From Callorhinus ursinus (taxonomy: Eukaryota; Chordata; Mammalia; Carnivora; Otariidae), in contig NW_020312785.1 in the NCBI RefSeq assembly GCF_003265705.1, positions 130,451,211-130,515,210 on the forward strand: a stretch of 64,000 nucleotides of DNA. Reading direction: 5' to 3'. The notes under the pieces were generated by a model. It was given only the letters and a program-made list of their open reading frames with translations. It had not been told where the DNA came from and searched no databases. Position 1 is the stretch's first letter. Each line of letters starts with the position of its first letter. Shown here in pieces: positions 11,061-21,653 of this stretch. Position numbers and translations under genes: made by a program.

Positions 11061-13488
11061 TTTTTCAACAGACCTCATTTTCTAGAGTAGATAGACCCCC
11101 CAAAAGCTATAACCATGTTGTAATACTTAAATATTATTGAATACTAAACACTAGTCATTTAAATTCACTACTTTGGGGACTCTGACTTCTGTTATATTCT
11201 CCTTTTATAAAAAGAATAAATATGTGATGAATTTAATTTCAGATATCAGTGAATATGCATACATACTGAGCTTGGCTGTAGCAAAGTATACTTTATATGT
11301 TTTTATGATCTCCATATTATTACAAACTGCAAGATTCCAGAGACCTCAAATGTGTCTCTTTCCTTAGTGATTTTCCAGCACCATGTCATTTATGAATGGA
11401 CACTTACAAATCCTACTTGACAACGTCATGTCAGTCTTAATCCTAACATGTAGGTTGACATCACATCAGTGGTCTATTATCATAGTCAACTGAAGACTGG
11501 CCACTTTATCCTTCCAAAAGAGACAGAGTTAAATACTGGGATGGTAAGGTTCTTCTGGGAGCTAAGGTCTAGTGATACAATTTGGGAGTTTGTTGCATGC
11601 AAGAGAAGGAAAAATACAGGACAGTTGAACAGGTGAAACGTGGGCCTCAAAAAAATCAGAATGCTGTTCTTGACACTAATGGTAACCTGGAGGCACAGTC
11701 ATGGCTGTTGTGACCTGATTCATCCCTTTATCTACCAGTGTCTTGGTTCTGTGTTCTTCTCTATCTCCTATTTCTCGCTTACTTGGTTTCTCCAGCTTCA
11801 TGTCTTCTGCAAACTTAATTTTCTGTATATCTTTCCATTTCTATGCCAGTCTTTTACCTTTTACAGCTGTGTCTGTCTTTGTGTGTTCAGCATTTGAAAC
11901 CAATCAATAGTAAGACTGATAGGATAGGTAGGTCACCATTCAATGTAGAGACTCCCAAGGGGCAGACTACATCTTCTAGGCTACCTCATAGGTCACTAAC
12001 CAGCCTATGGAGAGCTGACTTTCCCTTGACCCAAATCCTAATACAGCCATTATGCTTGTTATGGCAGAATTCCAGGATGGAAAGCATGGAAACCATTGTA
12101 TAAGGAGTTGTCTGCTGTCACTTCTCTTAGAAACAAGCCATAATACTAACAGATGTCTAATCCAATACATACTCTATACCTTTATGTTTTGGAATCTATG
12201 TGAAAAGACCTTAGGAGAAAGCTGGTCCTTTGGGAGGTGAGTTTGGCAATGCTAGCATATGTAACAACCTTGGTTTGAGTGTTGACTCCCTAAAAATTCA
12301 TCTATACACTGCTGTTCCTATAATTTATGAAATTAAAATTTTAGAGTTTTATGCTTTCTAATATATCTGTATTTCCTCATCATTTTCTGAGTCATATTTT
12401 TTTTCTCTTTGTATTTCTTTAGCAGATGGAATCATATAAAAATGGCCCAAAAAGGAATGCAGGGACATTTTGTGTATGCTTTTAAAAATATGTCTTCAAT
12501 ATGCCAGTTGACCTCCTCTTAAAGCAGCAGAGTGATTCAGCTTTCACTCTGCTCACTTGGTGGTCTGAGGGACTCTTTGATGGCATTATTCTCTCTAAAT
12601 GACTCTCTTCTCTTTCATTTCTAAATTAAAGAGTGGTAAGACATTTCTCTTTTTGGCCAAATTTGAGTTACTCGTTGCATCATCCCCTTGGTTTAAGTTG
12701 ACCATAATTTTATCAGTAATATTTACGATGAAGATGGTGGATATAAGAAAGGCTGCAAAACTACCAGGCGTGCAAAACTGACTTCTTTATAGCTGTGTTT
12801 CTTTTCTATCAAGAACAGCAGCAAAGGAAATTGACAGAATTTGTGCTGAGTTTGGCATTTTTACTGAAAACAGGTATTTGGCTGAATGCATTTGAGAAAT
12901 TTTAAGTGGCATTACCTGGAACCAATGCCTTAAATAAATAGGGAGGTTTGAGCTAAAATAAACTGGAAGAAGAGGCAATATGCATTTAGTGTCTGTTGAA
13001 GCAAAAATATCCCCCACAACAAATTCTAAATGAGCTGAAGAAATACAGAAGAGTTTTCTGTGCTCTACCGCAAGAAATTTAAAAGATAATCTATTTTTTG
13101 TTCACTTCTGCTTGTGTTTTATGTTAGCTACATCAGCATGGTGTCACTAAATTTCATTGGGAGGAAATGAATACAGTGTTTTCTACAGAAATCTTTTCTG
13201 TTCTGTCACTTGGATTACTCTCAAAGGCAGCATGGTGTAAAATTAACACTTCTCACCAGGTTAAAGTGTTTGGCTCCTGTGTCTCAAGGCAGACTCTCAT
13301 CAAGTGTCCTCTCTCCAACTTGGAGTCTTCTAGAAAGCACATATCAAGTCACCAATGCATTAAATGGCATTTCTAATTATCCAGTATGTGTGCAAGTGCA
13401 TGGCTAAGGCAGGTCAAATCCCATCTTTATTTTATTTATTAGTAGGAGGCTTTTGACACAGCCCTGTGGCATGTCTATGATGGCAAGT
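11060..13488. other. Unique-looking intron or flank
   Basis: No exon signature or confidently named repeat. Open frames at 11640-12103 are T-rich and without a domain. Confidence 0.45.
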
Positions 13489-13498
13489 CAAACCTCAC

Positions 13499-13696
13499 TT
13501 TTTTTTTTTAAGATTTTATTTGAGAGAGAGAGAATGAGAGAGAGAGAGAGAGAGAGAGATCATGAGGGGGGAGTGGGAGAGGGAGAAGCAGATTCCCCAC
13601 AGAGCAGGGACCCCAATGCGGGGCTCGATCCAAGGACCCTGAGATCATGACCTGAGCTGAAGGCAGATGCTTAACTGACTGAGCCACTCAGGTGCC
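13499..13696 (-). mobile_element. CAN-SINE (tRNA-Lys-derived), antisense
   Basis: Poly-T, a (GA)n tract, then 'gggagtgggagagggagaag', 'gagatcatgacctgagctga' and 'actgagccactcaggtgccc'. Flanked by a target-site duplication, caaacctcac at 13489-13498 and 13697-13706. Confidence 0.95.
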
Positions 13697-13719
13697 CAAA
13701 CCTCACCTTTTTTGTTCAA

Positions 13720-14045
13720 TTTCAGATTGAGACCGAACAAAAAAAAACACAGACTCTTAAATACAGAGAACAAACTGGTGATTGCCAGAGGACTAGTGGA
13801 TAGGGGGATGAGTGAAATAGATAAAGGGGATGAAGAGGTACAAACTTCAAGTTATAAAATAAATAAGTCACAAGGACGAAAAGGACAGCATAGAGAATAG
13901 AGTCAATAATACTGTAATAATGTCTGATGACAGATAGTAACTGCACTTATGGTAAGCACTGAGGATAGAATTGTCAAATCAATATGTTGTACCTTAAAAC
14001 AAATATGACATTATATGTTAATTGTATTTCAATAAAAATTGTCAT
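13720..14045 (+). mobile_element. LINE-1 3' end, sense
   Basis: 'gaacaaactggtgattgcca', 'gtcaaatcaatatgttgtac' and 'gttaattgtatttcaataaa' are the typical L1 3' UTR terminus. Confidence 0.85.
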
Positions 14046-14059
14046 GAAATATCATAAAT

Positions 14060-14810
14060 GATAAAATTTAGTGAATTTCTAGTGAATGGATTAACAACAT
14101 GCGTTTTTCCCTATTCCCTCCCAAATCTTTATTAAAATGATAGCAAGGGGATATAAAATGTATAAACTATTAAAACTAACAAAAACATGAGAGATGTTAA
14201 TTGCAGACAAGAAATGGCAATAACTTTTCTTGCAGACAAAAAGTAGATGGGCAGTAATGAGTAAATTAGCGAAGTTCAGAAAGCGGAATGCTAAGTGCCT
14301 GAAGGAGGAGATGCAAAGAAGAAGCAAGGAGATTGCAAACTGTAGGATTTTGGATGGTCCCAGAAAGTAGAAGCACCAGATGTCCAGAAAGATGGAAGTG
14401 ATGATTGAGATAGTAAGATTGGTTGGAGTTCTGAACAAGGAGTCGTTAAATTCACTTCTCCACCTGTTACATTCTGGTGATTACTGTAACCCAACCCTGG
14501 TAGGAAAGATAAGTCTACTCTTTGAAGAAATTAAACTAGAAAGGTTAGAGTTCTGGACACCAGACATAAATGTAGAGTGGGGAGGCAGTGTTAGACTGAA
14601 CACAGGAGGAAGAAGTAAAGGGCTCCATATTTAATAGTAAGCCCACGGGCAGCCTGAGCCTCACTGTTCCATTCATCTACCAGAAGTCTTTTCAGTAAGG
14701 CATTTTCTTTTTGCCCCATTCTGAGTAGAACTTTAGAGAATTTCTCAGTGAATTTACCAAAGAGCCTATAGGGGAGGAAAAATAATTTCTCCTCTATCCT
14801 TCTGACTTCT
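14060..14810 (+). mobile_element. Old LINE-1 (L1M-like) 5'/internal part
   Basis: 'tttttccctattccctccca', 'tgcagacaagaaatggcaat', 'gttcagaaagcggaatgcta' and 'ttttggatggtcccagaaag' resemble, in order, the non-ORF part of old L1M elements as I remember it. Probably continuous with 15540-16620 across an LTR insertion. Confidence 0.45.
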
Positions 14811-14814
14811 TAGC

Positions 14815-15370
14815 TGAGACCACTGTAATAATAGATCAAGGAGGGAAAAACAACAAAAGTTTATTAACATGTATACCTCGTGTATACATGGGAGAGACCC
14901 AGAAAAAAAATGAATAACCCCCTGAGCTGGCTTAGAATTCAGAATTAAACACCATCTTGATAGGGAAAGGGGGAGGAAGGGAATGCAGCATCTAATGAGG
15001 AGAGTTAAGTAATTTTTAAAGAAAGCTGAATGGGCCCTCAGAATAGACTGGAGGTATGATAGCTTGTGACACCATTTGTCTGGGTGTGCAGCTGACATCT
15101 AATTTCCTCTCCTGTGAGAAGAGTCCATCTTTGCTGGTTGATAAAACTCCCATGGAGGGGATTTATAATTGTGTTCCTTTTGGTTGGCTAGGTCTTTAGG
15201 CACATAAGGGGAGTTTAGAAAAAGCCTCTCCCTACTTTTACTGTTTTTCAAGTGCTTACAACTCAAATAATCAATATACCAAATCCTATTTTGGGGTGAC
15301 ATGTCCTGAATTCCTACAGTCATATTTTGGGGCAGCCTATTCTGCTACTTTTCAAGCCCCAAATAAAAAG
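14815..15370 (-). mobile_element. Probable old ERV LTR, antisense
   Basis: 'aaagtttattaacatgtata' beside 'catgggagagacccag', and a long CT-poor body ending near 15365, look like an antisense LTR. Subfamily not recognised. It separates two blocks that look like one L1M element. Confidence 0.35.
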
Positions 15371-15539
15371 CCCATAAATCTAACATTTGGGGAGTCTCCC
15401 AAAGAAATGTCCCACCTAGATCACGTTTTCATGAAACTTATCCACTTGACAAGGTTTGCTTATGAAAACAGAGCGTGCAATAAGTTTTTCCTTTCATATA
15501 TAAATGGGTGGGCCTAGAAGAGGACAGAAAATACAATTG

Positions 15540-16620
15540 AGAAATACATGTAATATTAAAGAAAATAAAACAAGAGACCAAAAAGTGGGGGGAAAAAAGA
15601 GTCAATATACAAAGCAGAGTAAAACATTAAAAAAAAATATTCTTAATATACCAAAAGAAAAGATAAGCCATTTGTGACAAAAACCAGAATGTGTAAAGAA
15701 GAAAAAACAAGAAAACTCTTAGATGTTAATAAAGTACCATAAATACGATATTCAATAGAGTAATAGGAAGTTGAAAGTGAGGTTATCTTGCAAAAAGTAG
15801 AAGAAATGGATGAAAAGTTATAATATGAGAGAAAATATAATTCAGAAGGTGCAGTATCTAATATTTCCAAAAGGAGAGAACATAATATATGTAGAGGAAG
15901 ATATTATCAAGGCAGTATAAAATTAAGTTTCCCGTAACAGAAGGCTATGGGTCACCAGATTGAAGAACTCTACCAAATGCTTAGCACAATGTAGGAGAAA
16001 AAAAGATCCATAGGGGATAAAGAAAAGACTATAAAGGCTTGCAAAAAAGGAAAAAATGTCACACACAAAGGATCCAAAATCAGAATAGTCTTAGAAATCT
16101 CCAAAGCAATGTAGAAAGCTTGAAAAAGTGGTGTAACATACTTAAAACTCTAACTTAAAAAGTTAACTTCAATCCATAATTTTATACCTACCCAAACTAT
16201 CAAACAAATATGAGGTATAGCATAAAAATATTTTAATACATGCGAAGTCTCAAAAAATTTTCATCACGCACACCATCTCTGGGAAAGATCTCAGGGGGAA
16301 GAAACCACCAAAGGAATAATTAAACCGAGAAAGAGAAAGACATGTGATCCAGGAAACGGGTTCAAAAAAAAAAAGAAAAGAGAGAGAGAGAGAGAGAAAG
16401 AAGTGATAACAGAAAGTCTTGGTTTGACATTTATGCATGAGATTAGGAAAGCAGCCAATGAGCCCTGGGGCAAGAGGAATGTCTCCAATTGTGGAACTCC
16501 TATATCATATGACATGTCTGGCAAAATTGTCAGGGAGTTGGGGAAGAATTATTCATAGATGGAAAATAATCCGATTATATAAACAAAGCAATTATTAACT
16601 CCAGGAAACACAAAATTTTT
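15540..16620 (+). mobile_element. Old LINE-1 (L1M-like) internal part
   Basis: 'gcgaagtctcaaaaaatttt', 'gaataattaaaccgagaaag' and 'acatgtgatccaggaaacgg' match the order of the old L1M internal sequence. Heavily diverged, with an internal (GA)n at 16379-16397. The left boundary is uncertain. Confidence 0.5.
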
Positions 16621-16993
16621 TTATAAGAACTGTTAATGTAGTGTGTCCTGTGGCTCAGCTGTAACAATATTTACCTAGTCATATTTAGGTAAATATAATG
16701 TAAATGATTTTCATTTTTTACATTGTGATGACATCGTCTTGGGAATAAGAGAGAAAAGAGGGCTTAGCATATGTGAGCAATAGCCAAAGAGACTTAAACC
16801 ATATTTATAGTAGAAACCAACAGATAGTAAAGGAAAGCTTATATAATTATGAAAAAAATAGTTTAAGCACATTAACTAGAAATACAAGTAACAGGAAAAA
16901 GCCCAACTAATATAGTTTCAAGTAGTTGCTTATAGGGAGGGGAGCTAAAGGATCGGGAAAGTGGGCTGCTGTTTTTCTTTATTAATCTAAAGC

Positions 16994-17226
16994 AGAGGTC
17001 AGCAAGCTATGGTCCATGAGCCAGGTTCAGCAGACTGCCTATTTTTGTAAATAACGTTTTATTGGATTACAGCTATGTCCACTTGTTTATGGATTGTCTG
17101 TGGTTGCTTTTGTCTCACAAGCAATTTGTACAAAAACAGAGTGGAGTATTTGTGACAGAGACTACATGGCCTACAAGCTAAATTATTTGCTTTCTGGCCC
17201 GTTACAGAAGAAATTTGCCAACCTCA
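16994..17226 (+). mobile_element. hAT-Charlie-type MITE
   Basis: Begins 'cagaggtcagcaagctatgg', contains 'aataacgttttattggatta', and ends 'gaagaaatttgccaacctc'. Non-autonomous DNA transposon of the MER1 group; subfamily name uncertain. Three more copies lie in the window. Confidence 0.75.
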
Positions 17227-17234
17227 CATCTAGA

Positions 17235-17420
17235 GCAGTGGTTCTCAAACATTAGCTGCATCAGAATCATCCAGAGGGCTTCTTAGAACACAGATTGCTG
17301 GGCTACCTCAGACTCTGATTCGTTCGATCTTGGGCCTGGAGAATCTGTGTTTCTAACAAGTTTCCAGGGGATGGTGAGACAGCTGGTTTAGGGACAGAGC
17401 TCTGAGAATCACTGGTTTAA
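17235..17420 (+). mobile_element. MER5A MITE (hAT-Charlie)
   Basis: 'cagtggttctcaaacattag', 'ctgcatcagaatcatccaga' and 'gaacacagattgctgggcta', ending 'ctgagaatcactgg', give the full MER5A order with its inverted ends. Directly abuts the previous MITE. Confidence 0.9.
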
Positions 17421-17424
17421 AGGG

Positions 17425-18335
17425 AACTACTTTTTTTAAAAAATCATCTGTAAGTATCATGTTTATAAAACAAATGTTAAATGTTTAGAAGTATAAGCTT
17501 GGAAACTTGCATGCAGATTTAAGCTAAAATAAATACAGAAACGACCTCTGGTAAATTAAATGTGACAATAAATTGAAATGTTATTTAAAAAAAAACTTTT
17601 TAATGGAACAAAAACATGAACAAATTAAACTGGAGAAAATATACTGTGTTTTACTAAAATAATATCTCACAGATGCGGGCATAGATGTTAACAGTTCCCA
17701 GGATCCCTGTCACTGCATGAGCACATTTCATCCAACTGGTTAGTGGGTAGACCTCTCCTACTACCTCCTGTCATTCCACTATTTATCAAAGGCGGGTTAT
17801 TGCAGAACAATATCGACTGTGCCTACAGTTATGTAAAAATCCTTTCTTTTTTATTTCCTCTCAAATATTTTCAGTTCCATATAATATCTCATAAAACATT
17901 TGTTTTCTGGACAGCACAGTCTGAGAAACTTGATTTAAAACCTGTTCCTTTTCCCTTGACCTCTTTCACAGATGATGAAACTGACACCCAGGGAGTCTCC
18001 TGAGTCCTTGGCCCCCACTTCCGTCCCCTCTTCCACTCAGTTTCCCTTTGCTTTGCTTCAGGTTGTGAAGAAAGGAACCCTGAACGAGTCCAAACTCAAA
18101 TCAGGCATGGAGGGGAAAAAAAAAAAGCACTCCTAATACCACTAACCATCTTTTTTTCGAGAAGCCTAAAACAAAGGAAATTCTCTGCTTCCAGAAATAG
18201 CCTTAATCAGTCACATATGTGAACATAGACCCAGGGACTGTTCAAACAATTTTCCAGCAACGTAACAGGATTTTCCCAACACACCGATTCTTTTTTCCCT
18301 TTTGCCCTATTATCAATTTAAGTTTTCTTTTATAT
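17425..18335. other. No gene or clear repeat seen
   Basis: AT-rich unique-looking sequence. Confidence 0.45.
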
Positions 18336-18371
18336 CTTTCTTCTCTTTCTTTCTTTCTTTCTTTTTTCTTT

Positions 18372-18415
<44 letters not shown>

Positions 18416-18417
18416 TT

Positions 18418-18486
<69 letters not shown>

Positions 18487-18530
18487 TTTCTTTCTTTCTT
18501 TCTTTCTTTTTCTTTCTTTCTTTCTTTCTC
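18336..18530. repeat. Long (TTTC)n microsatellite
   Basis: About 195 bp of near-uninterrupted TTTC/CTTT units, purely pyrimidine on this strand. It accounts for the Phe/Leu/Ser-only and Lys/Glu/Arg-only open frames around it. Confidence 0.97.
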
Positions 18531-18539
18531 TTTTTTTTT

Positions 18540-19309
18540 TCTTAAAGATCCTAGGCATGATACCAGACTTTTCAGTCAGGCAGGCAGGATGCTGAAAATC
18601 TGCAGTGTTTGAAAGCAAAGAGAAATGAAGGATTATTGAAAGTAGAAATAGTCCCTGGTTGGTAAAAACAAACAAACAGCTTTAAAACTATAAGAATTGT
18701 GCCCTGCGGGGGTGGGTTTGCTGAACTGTCAGCTCTACCAGTTAATGAGGTAGTTTGTCTAATGGAGATAGAAAAGACCATTTTTAACAATGCTGGGCTT
18801 TGTGTGTGTGATTTAAAAATCAAATTGAGTGGAAATGCAGCAAATACTAAATGGCATTGTTTATTTTCTAATTAATTTGCTACAAACTACAAAATGAAAG
18901 TGTTAAATATATTAGATGGTATGTGATTTTTTAGAAGAGAAAGCAGGGAAACATTCACCTCTCATAGTCCATTTACTTTATTTTCATCAGAGAAACAAGT
19001 TGTGGTTTGAAAGTGTGAAAAGGACATCGATATTTGGGGAGAGGCCTCACTTTGGGGGGTAAGTGTGTTACATAAGCCAACAGGGAATACGGTCTCCTTT
19101 GTAAGGGACACTGGAGTTCTGGGGCACCTGGGACCATATGGTCTCACTGTGGATGACGTTCATTTGTAATATTAATAGGCCAGGGACTCAAGGCCCTGGG
19201 GAGAATGTCATCTAAGTGAGGACAGCCACTCACATCACAACAGCTTGTGGACTTTTTCCTGTAGGGTACAGCGAGGACGCCTCAGGCACTCAGTGACATA
19301 AAGGCACAG
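18540..19309. other. No gene or clear repeat seen
   Basis: Includes an AT-rich block with TAATTAA at 18869-18875, a possible homeodomain-site region, but nothing stronger. Confidence 0.45.
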
Positions 19310-19550
19310 CATGGTACAGGGGAAAGCAGAGAGACGGAAGAACCAGCCAGATCTAGGTTCAGATTCTGACTTAGCCACAGGCTGACTCTGTGACATTGCA
19401 GGCTAAGTCATTTAAACTCCCTGAGACTCTTGTTTTCTCACCTGGAAAATGAGGAGAATTATTGCCTTACGGGACAGCTGTAAGGACTAGAGCTTAGAGC
19501 TCATTAGTGAAGTGCCCGACACAGAGTAAACAAAAGAAGTTATTATGGAT
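19310..19550 (+). mobile_element. MIR SINE
   Basis: 'ctaggttcagattctgactt', 'tgacattgcaggctaagtca', 'ctcctgtt..cacctggaaa' and 'agtgcccgacacagagtaaa' form a near-complete sense MIR. Confidence 0.85.
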
Positions 19551-19839
19551 TAGAAAATTCTAGGGTTGGGAATCAAACTGGCTAACTTCACAAACTGAGA
19601 AATCAGTAAGCCTTAATGAGTCTTTGTTCTCAGCTGTACCCGGGTCCCACCTTTGCTTCTTCCGTGACAAAAGTTTTAGTCCTAATATTTTCCTCAGATG
19701 ACTATGCTGTGATTTCCTCCCTGCCCTGACCCCAGAGCCTCTTGTCTATTCCAGTGAGTTCATTCTCAGAAGCATATCATTTGGTGAGACAACGCATATG
19801 TGAATAGCAAACTTTGACCCGGTGTTGACTCGCCACCGG

Positions 19840-20045
19840 GCACTCAGCTTCTCTTCATGTTACCTCATTTCCTCCCTTGCTCCTCAAGACTGCCCTCTGA
19901 AGTAAATTCTATTATTATCCCCATTTTATTATAATAACTGCTATATTGAGAAGTAAGATAAATGTCTGTGGGGTGGGGCCATGATGTGAACCTAGGTGGT
20001 CTGGCTCTAGAATCATGCTCTTGACAATGACACTGTGCTGGCCCT
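19840..20045 (-). mobile_element. MIR SINE
   Basis: Antisense MIR: 'attattatccccattttatt' and 'ggtggtctggctctagaatc', then 'gctcttgacaatgacac'. Confidence 0.7.
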
Positions 20046-20369
20046 GCGATATTGTTCTTGTTTTGTGTCACATGGGTTTACATTCAGGGCTTCCCTTCAG
20101 TGGAGTCCAGAGTTGGGGACTTTCACTGAGTATTGGTCATCGGGGCGAAAATGAGCCTGTGAAGTCTACAGTCAGCCCACCCTAGAATTGACTTCAGGCT
20201 TCTTCCATTCCCAGTCTCAAGGAGTCCTAGGTGCTAAGCATTCCTTGCATGTCCTTTGTTGGGGCAGAGCAATTTACCCCTCTCTAACAATGTGATTTCA
20301 GTTAGGAGTTGTTAAAACTAGACACTCCGTGATGCAAGGAGTCACATTAGCATCGTTTCACACTGTATA

Positions 20370-20440
20370 TCTGTAGTGCCCACATCAGCACCTGGCGTAT
20401 AATAGTTAAGTTAGGATTCGATTGATGGGTAGATGATCGA
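20370..20440 (+). mobile_element. LINE L2 terminal fragment
   Basis: 'tgtagtgcccacatcagcac' and 'ctggcgtataatag' resemble the L2 3' tail. Confidence 0.4.
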
Positions 20441-20734
20441 GCAGATAGACGAAGCAGTTGTATGGATCAACGGATGGTGTTCTTACAAGACATGTATATA
20501 CTGTCAACAATAAGAAACAGACATAAAATATTTCACTGATCTTTGGCTATGTCTCTTACCTTTCATTAGGATACAGTCTTCTCCTAGAGTTATATTTATC
20601 TTGTTGTGTATCGCATTCCAAAAGGGGGCTGGGTTGAAATTCCTGAATTTGTTCATATAAAATATGTAACATCTTGGAAGCACCTAGGTTAGGACAACAT
20701 AAAACAATCAATTTCTCTAAAAGAAGCAAGAAAA

Positions 20735-20953
20735 AAACATTCATTCATTCAACAAATATTTATTGTCTGTGGCCTACCTGGTACCCTTATAGGAGCTTAA
20801 AACAGAGTGGTTCACAAAACAGAAAAATTCTGCCCTCCTGGTGAGTACATTCTAATTGTGGAGGCAGACGAAAACACTCACAAAAACTTAAGTGCCATGG
20901 AGCAAACTTAAGCAGGGTGAGGAACATCGAGAAAGATTACCCCAGAGTGGGCT
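20735..20953 (-). mobile_element. LINE L2 3' end, antisense
   Basis: 'cattcattcattcaacaaat' and 'ctgccctcctggtgagtaca', then 'gtggaggcagacgaaaacac', give the canonical antisense L2 order, ending about 240 bp before the RARB exon. Confidence 0.8.
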
Positions 20954-21017
20954 ATTTAATATTGGATAGTAAGGGCTACTTTGATATTTAATTTTGGATA
21001 GTCAGGGCTACTTTGAA
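20954..21017. repeat. 32-bp tandem duplication
   Basis: Two 32-base copies at 20954-20985 and 20986-21017, each starting ATTTAAT and containing GGATAGT and GGGCTACTTTGA. I count three mismatches. It lies 176 bp upstream of the RARB exon. Confidence 0.9.
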
Positions 21018-21160
21018 ATTGTATATAAGTTTTATTCTATATTAGAATATAAGAATTTAAGAAAATAAAGGTAGTGAATATGAGGGAACAGCAGGGAATT
21101 AGGAGACCTAGAGTAATGCCTGAGATTTTTCATATAACCTGATAAAGAAGAAAATATTTT

Positions 21161-21192
21161 TGACTTATGAAATTTATTTTTTTTTCTTACAG
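21161..21192 (+). promoter_or_regulatory. Splice acceptor of the RARB exon (branch point, polypyrimidine tract, AG)
   Basis: A run of T interrupted by one C (21177-21189) leads into acag at 21189-21192. A branch-point-like TTGAC has its A at 21163, 30 nt before the exon. This suggests that the exon is internal or second, with a 5' non-coding exon further upstream, which I did not find. Confidence 0.75.
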
Positions 21193-21647
21193 AATTAGCA
21201 GCTCTGGATCTTTAAAGTGATAGCATTTCCCAGCCTTAAACTGAGAAGCTGAGCAAAAAGGCATCCTTCCTGTAATCAACACAGCAGAATGAGAGGCGGA
21301 GAAACCAGGCTGGGAAGAAGCAAGGTCATATGTTGAACTGTTTTGCCTTTCGCCCAGAAGACAGCTCAGACTCAACGGTGGCCCTGAGTTTACCTCCCTC
21401 ACTTTGGTTCAAGACCTGAAGTGATGTGTTCCCGCCCCAGAGCACCTTTCATAGTGTGAGGCCTGAAACATGACCACCAGTAGCCACGCATGTCCTGTCC
21501 CCGCAGTGAATGGACACATGACTCACTATCCAGCCGCGCCCTACCCATTACTCTTTCCACCAGTCATCGGAGGACTTTCCCTGCCTCCCCTCCATGGCCT
21601 CCATGGCCACCCTCCTCCAAGTGGATGCAGTACCCCATCGCCTGCAA
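21193..21647 (+). CDS. RARB: RARB exon with the RAR-beta-1 A-region start (5' partial CDS 21470-21647)
   Basis: Retinoic acid receptor beta is a nuclear, ligand-activated transcription factor that binds retinoic acid response elements as a heterodimer with RXR. This exon carries only the N-terminal, isoform-specific A region (ligand-independent AF-1 side). The ATG at 21470 opens 59 codons plus one base. The product starts MTTSSHACPVPAVNGHMTHY and continues proline-rich to ...SGCSTPSPA, which I recognise as RAR-beta-1; it differs from the human form as I remember it at residues 5 and 23 (unverified). The exon is bounded by a T-rich tract ending cttacag at 21192 and a gtaagt donor at 21648. Phase 1 fits the shared next exon, which should supply 'CA ATT GAA' to make Thr-Ile-Glu. 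The start has A at -3. Codons read past the donor are not coding. The DNA-binding and ligand-binding domains lie outside the window. The exon start could differ if a transcription start lies inside it. Confidence 0.93.
21289..21336 (+). promoter_or_regulatory. uORF1 in the RARB leader (15 codons)
   Basis: ATG at 21289 with stop TGA at 21334-21336; it begins MRGGETRLG. It ends 133 nt before the main ATG. The context 'gaATGa' has G at -3 (gcaga-atg), a moderate start context. Confidence 0.5.
21330..21419 (+). promoter_or_regulatory. uORF2 in the RARB leader (29 codons)
   Basis: ATG at 21330 with stop TGA at 21417-21419. It overlaps the last codons of uORF1 in another frame and encodes MLNCFAFRPEDSS and onward. 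It is the longest of the three leader ORFs and ends 50 nt before the main ATG. Confidence 0.5.
21424..21459 (+). promoter_or_regulatory. uORF3 in the RARB leader (11 codons)
   Basis: ATG at 21424, MCSRPRAPFIV, stop TGA at 21457-21459. It stops only 10 nt before the RARB ATG, a spacing expected to make reinitiation at the main start inefficient. Confidence 0.5.
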
Positions 21648-21653
21648 GTAAGT
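21648..21653 (+). promoter_or_regulatory. Splice donor of the RARB exon
   Basis: The sequence GCAA|GTAAGT matches the U1 consensus at all six intronic positions. It leaves phase 1, with a single A carried to the next exon. That agrees with the known Ala-Thr junction of RAR-beta-1. Confidence 0.9.

Noticed and set aside
18336..18530. CRISPR-like array
   Set aside because: Tetranucleotide tandem repeat with no spacers, in a mammalian genome.
18219..18675. 97- to 120-codon frames
   Set aside because: Translation of the (TTTC)n microsatellite in three frames.
20735..20953. Possible RAR-beta-1 promoter just upstream of the exon
   Set aside because: The sequence is an L2 relic, and a strong splice acceptor precedes the exon, so a promoter here is not supported.
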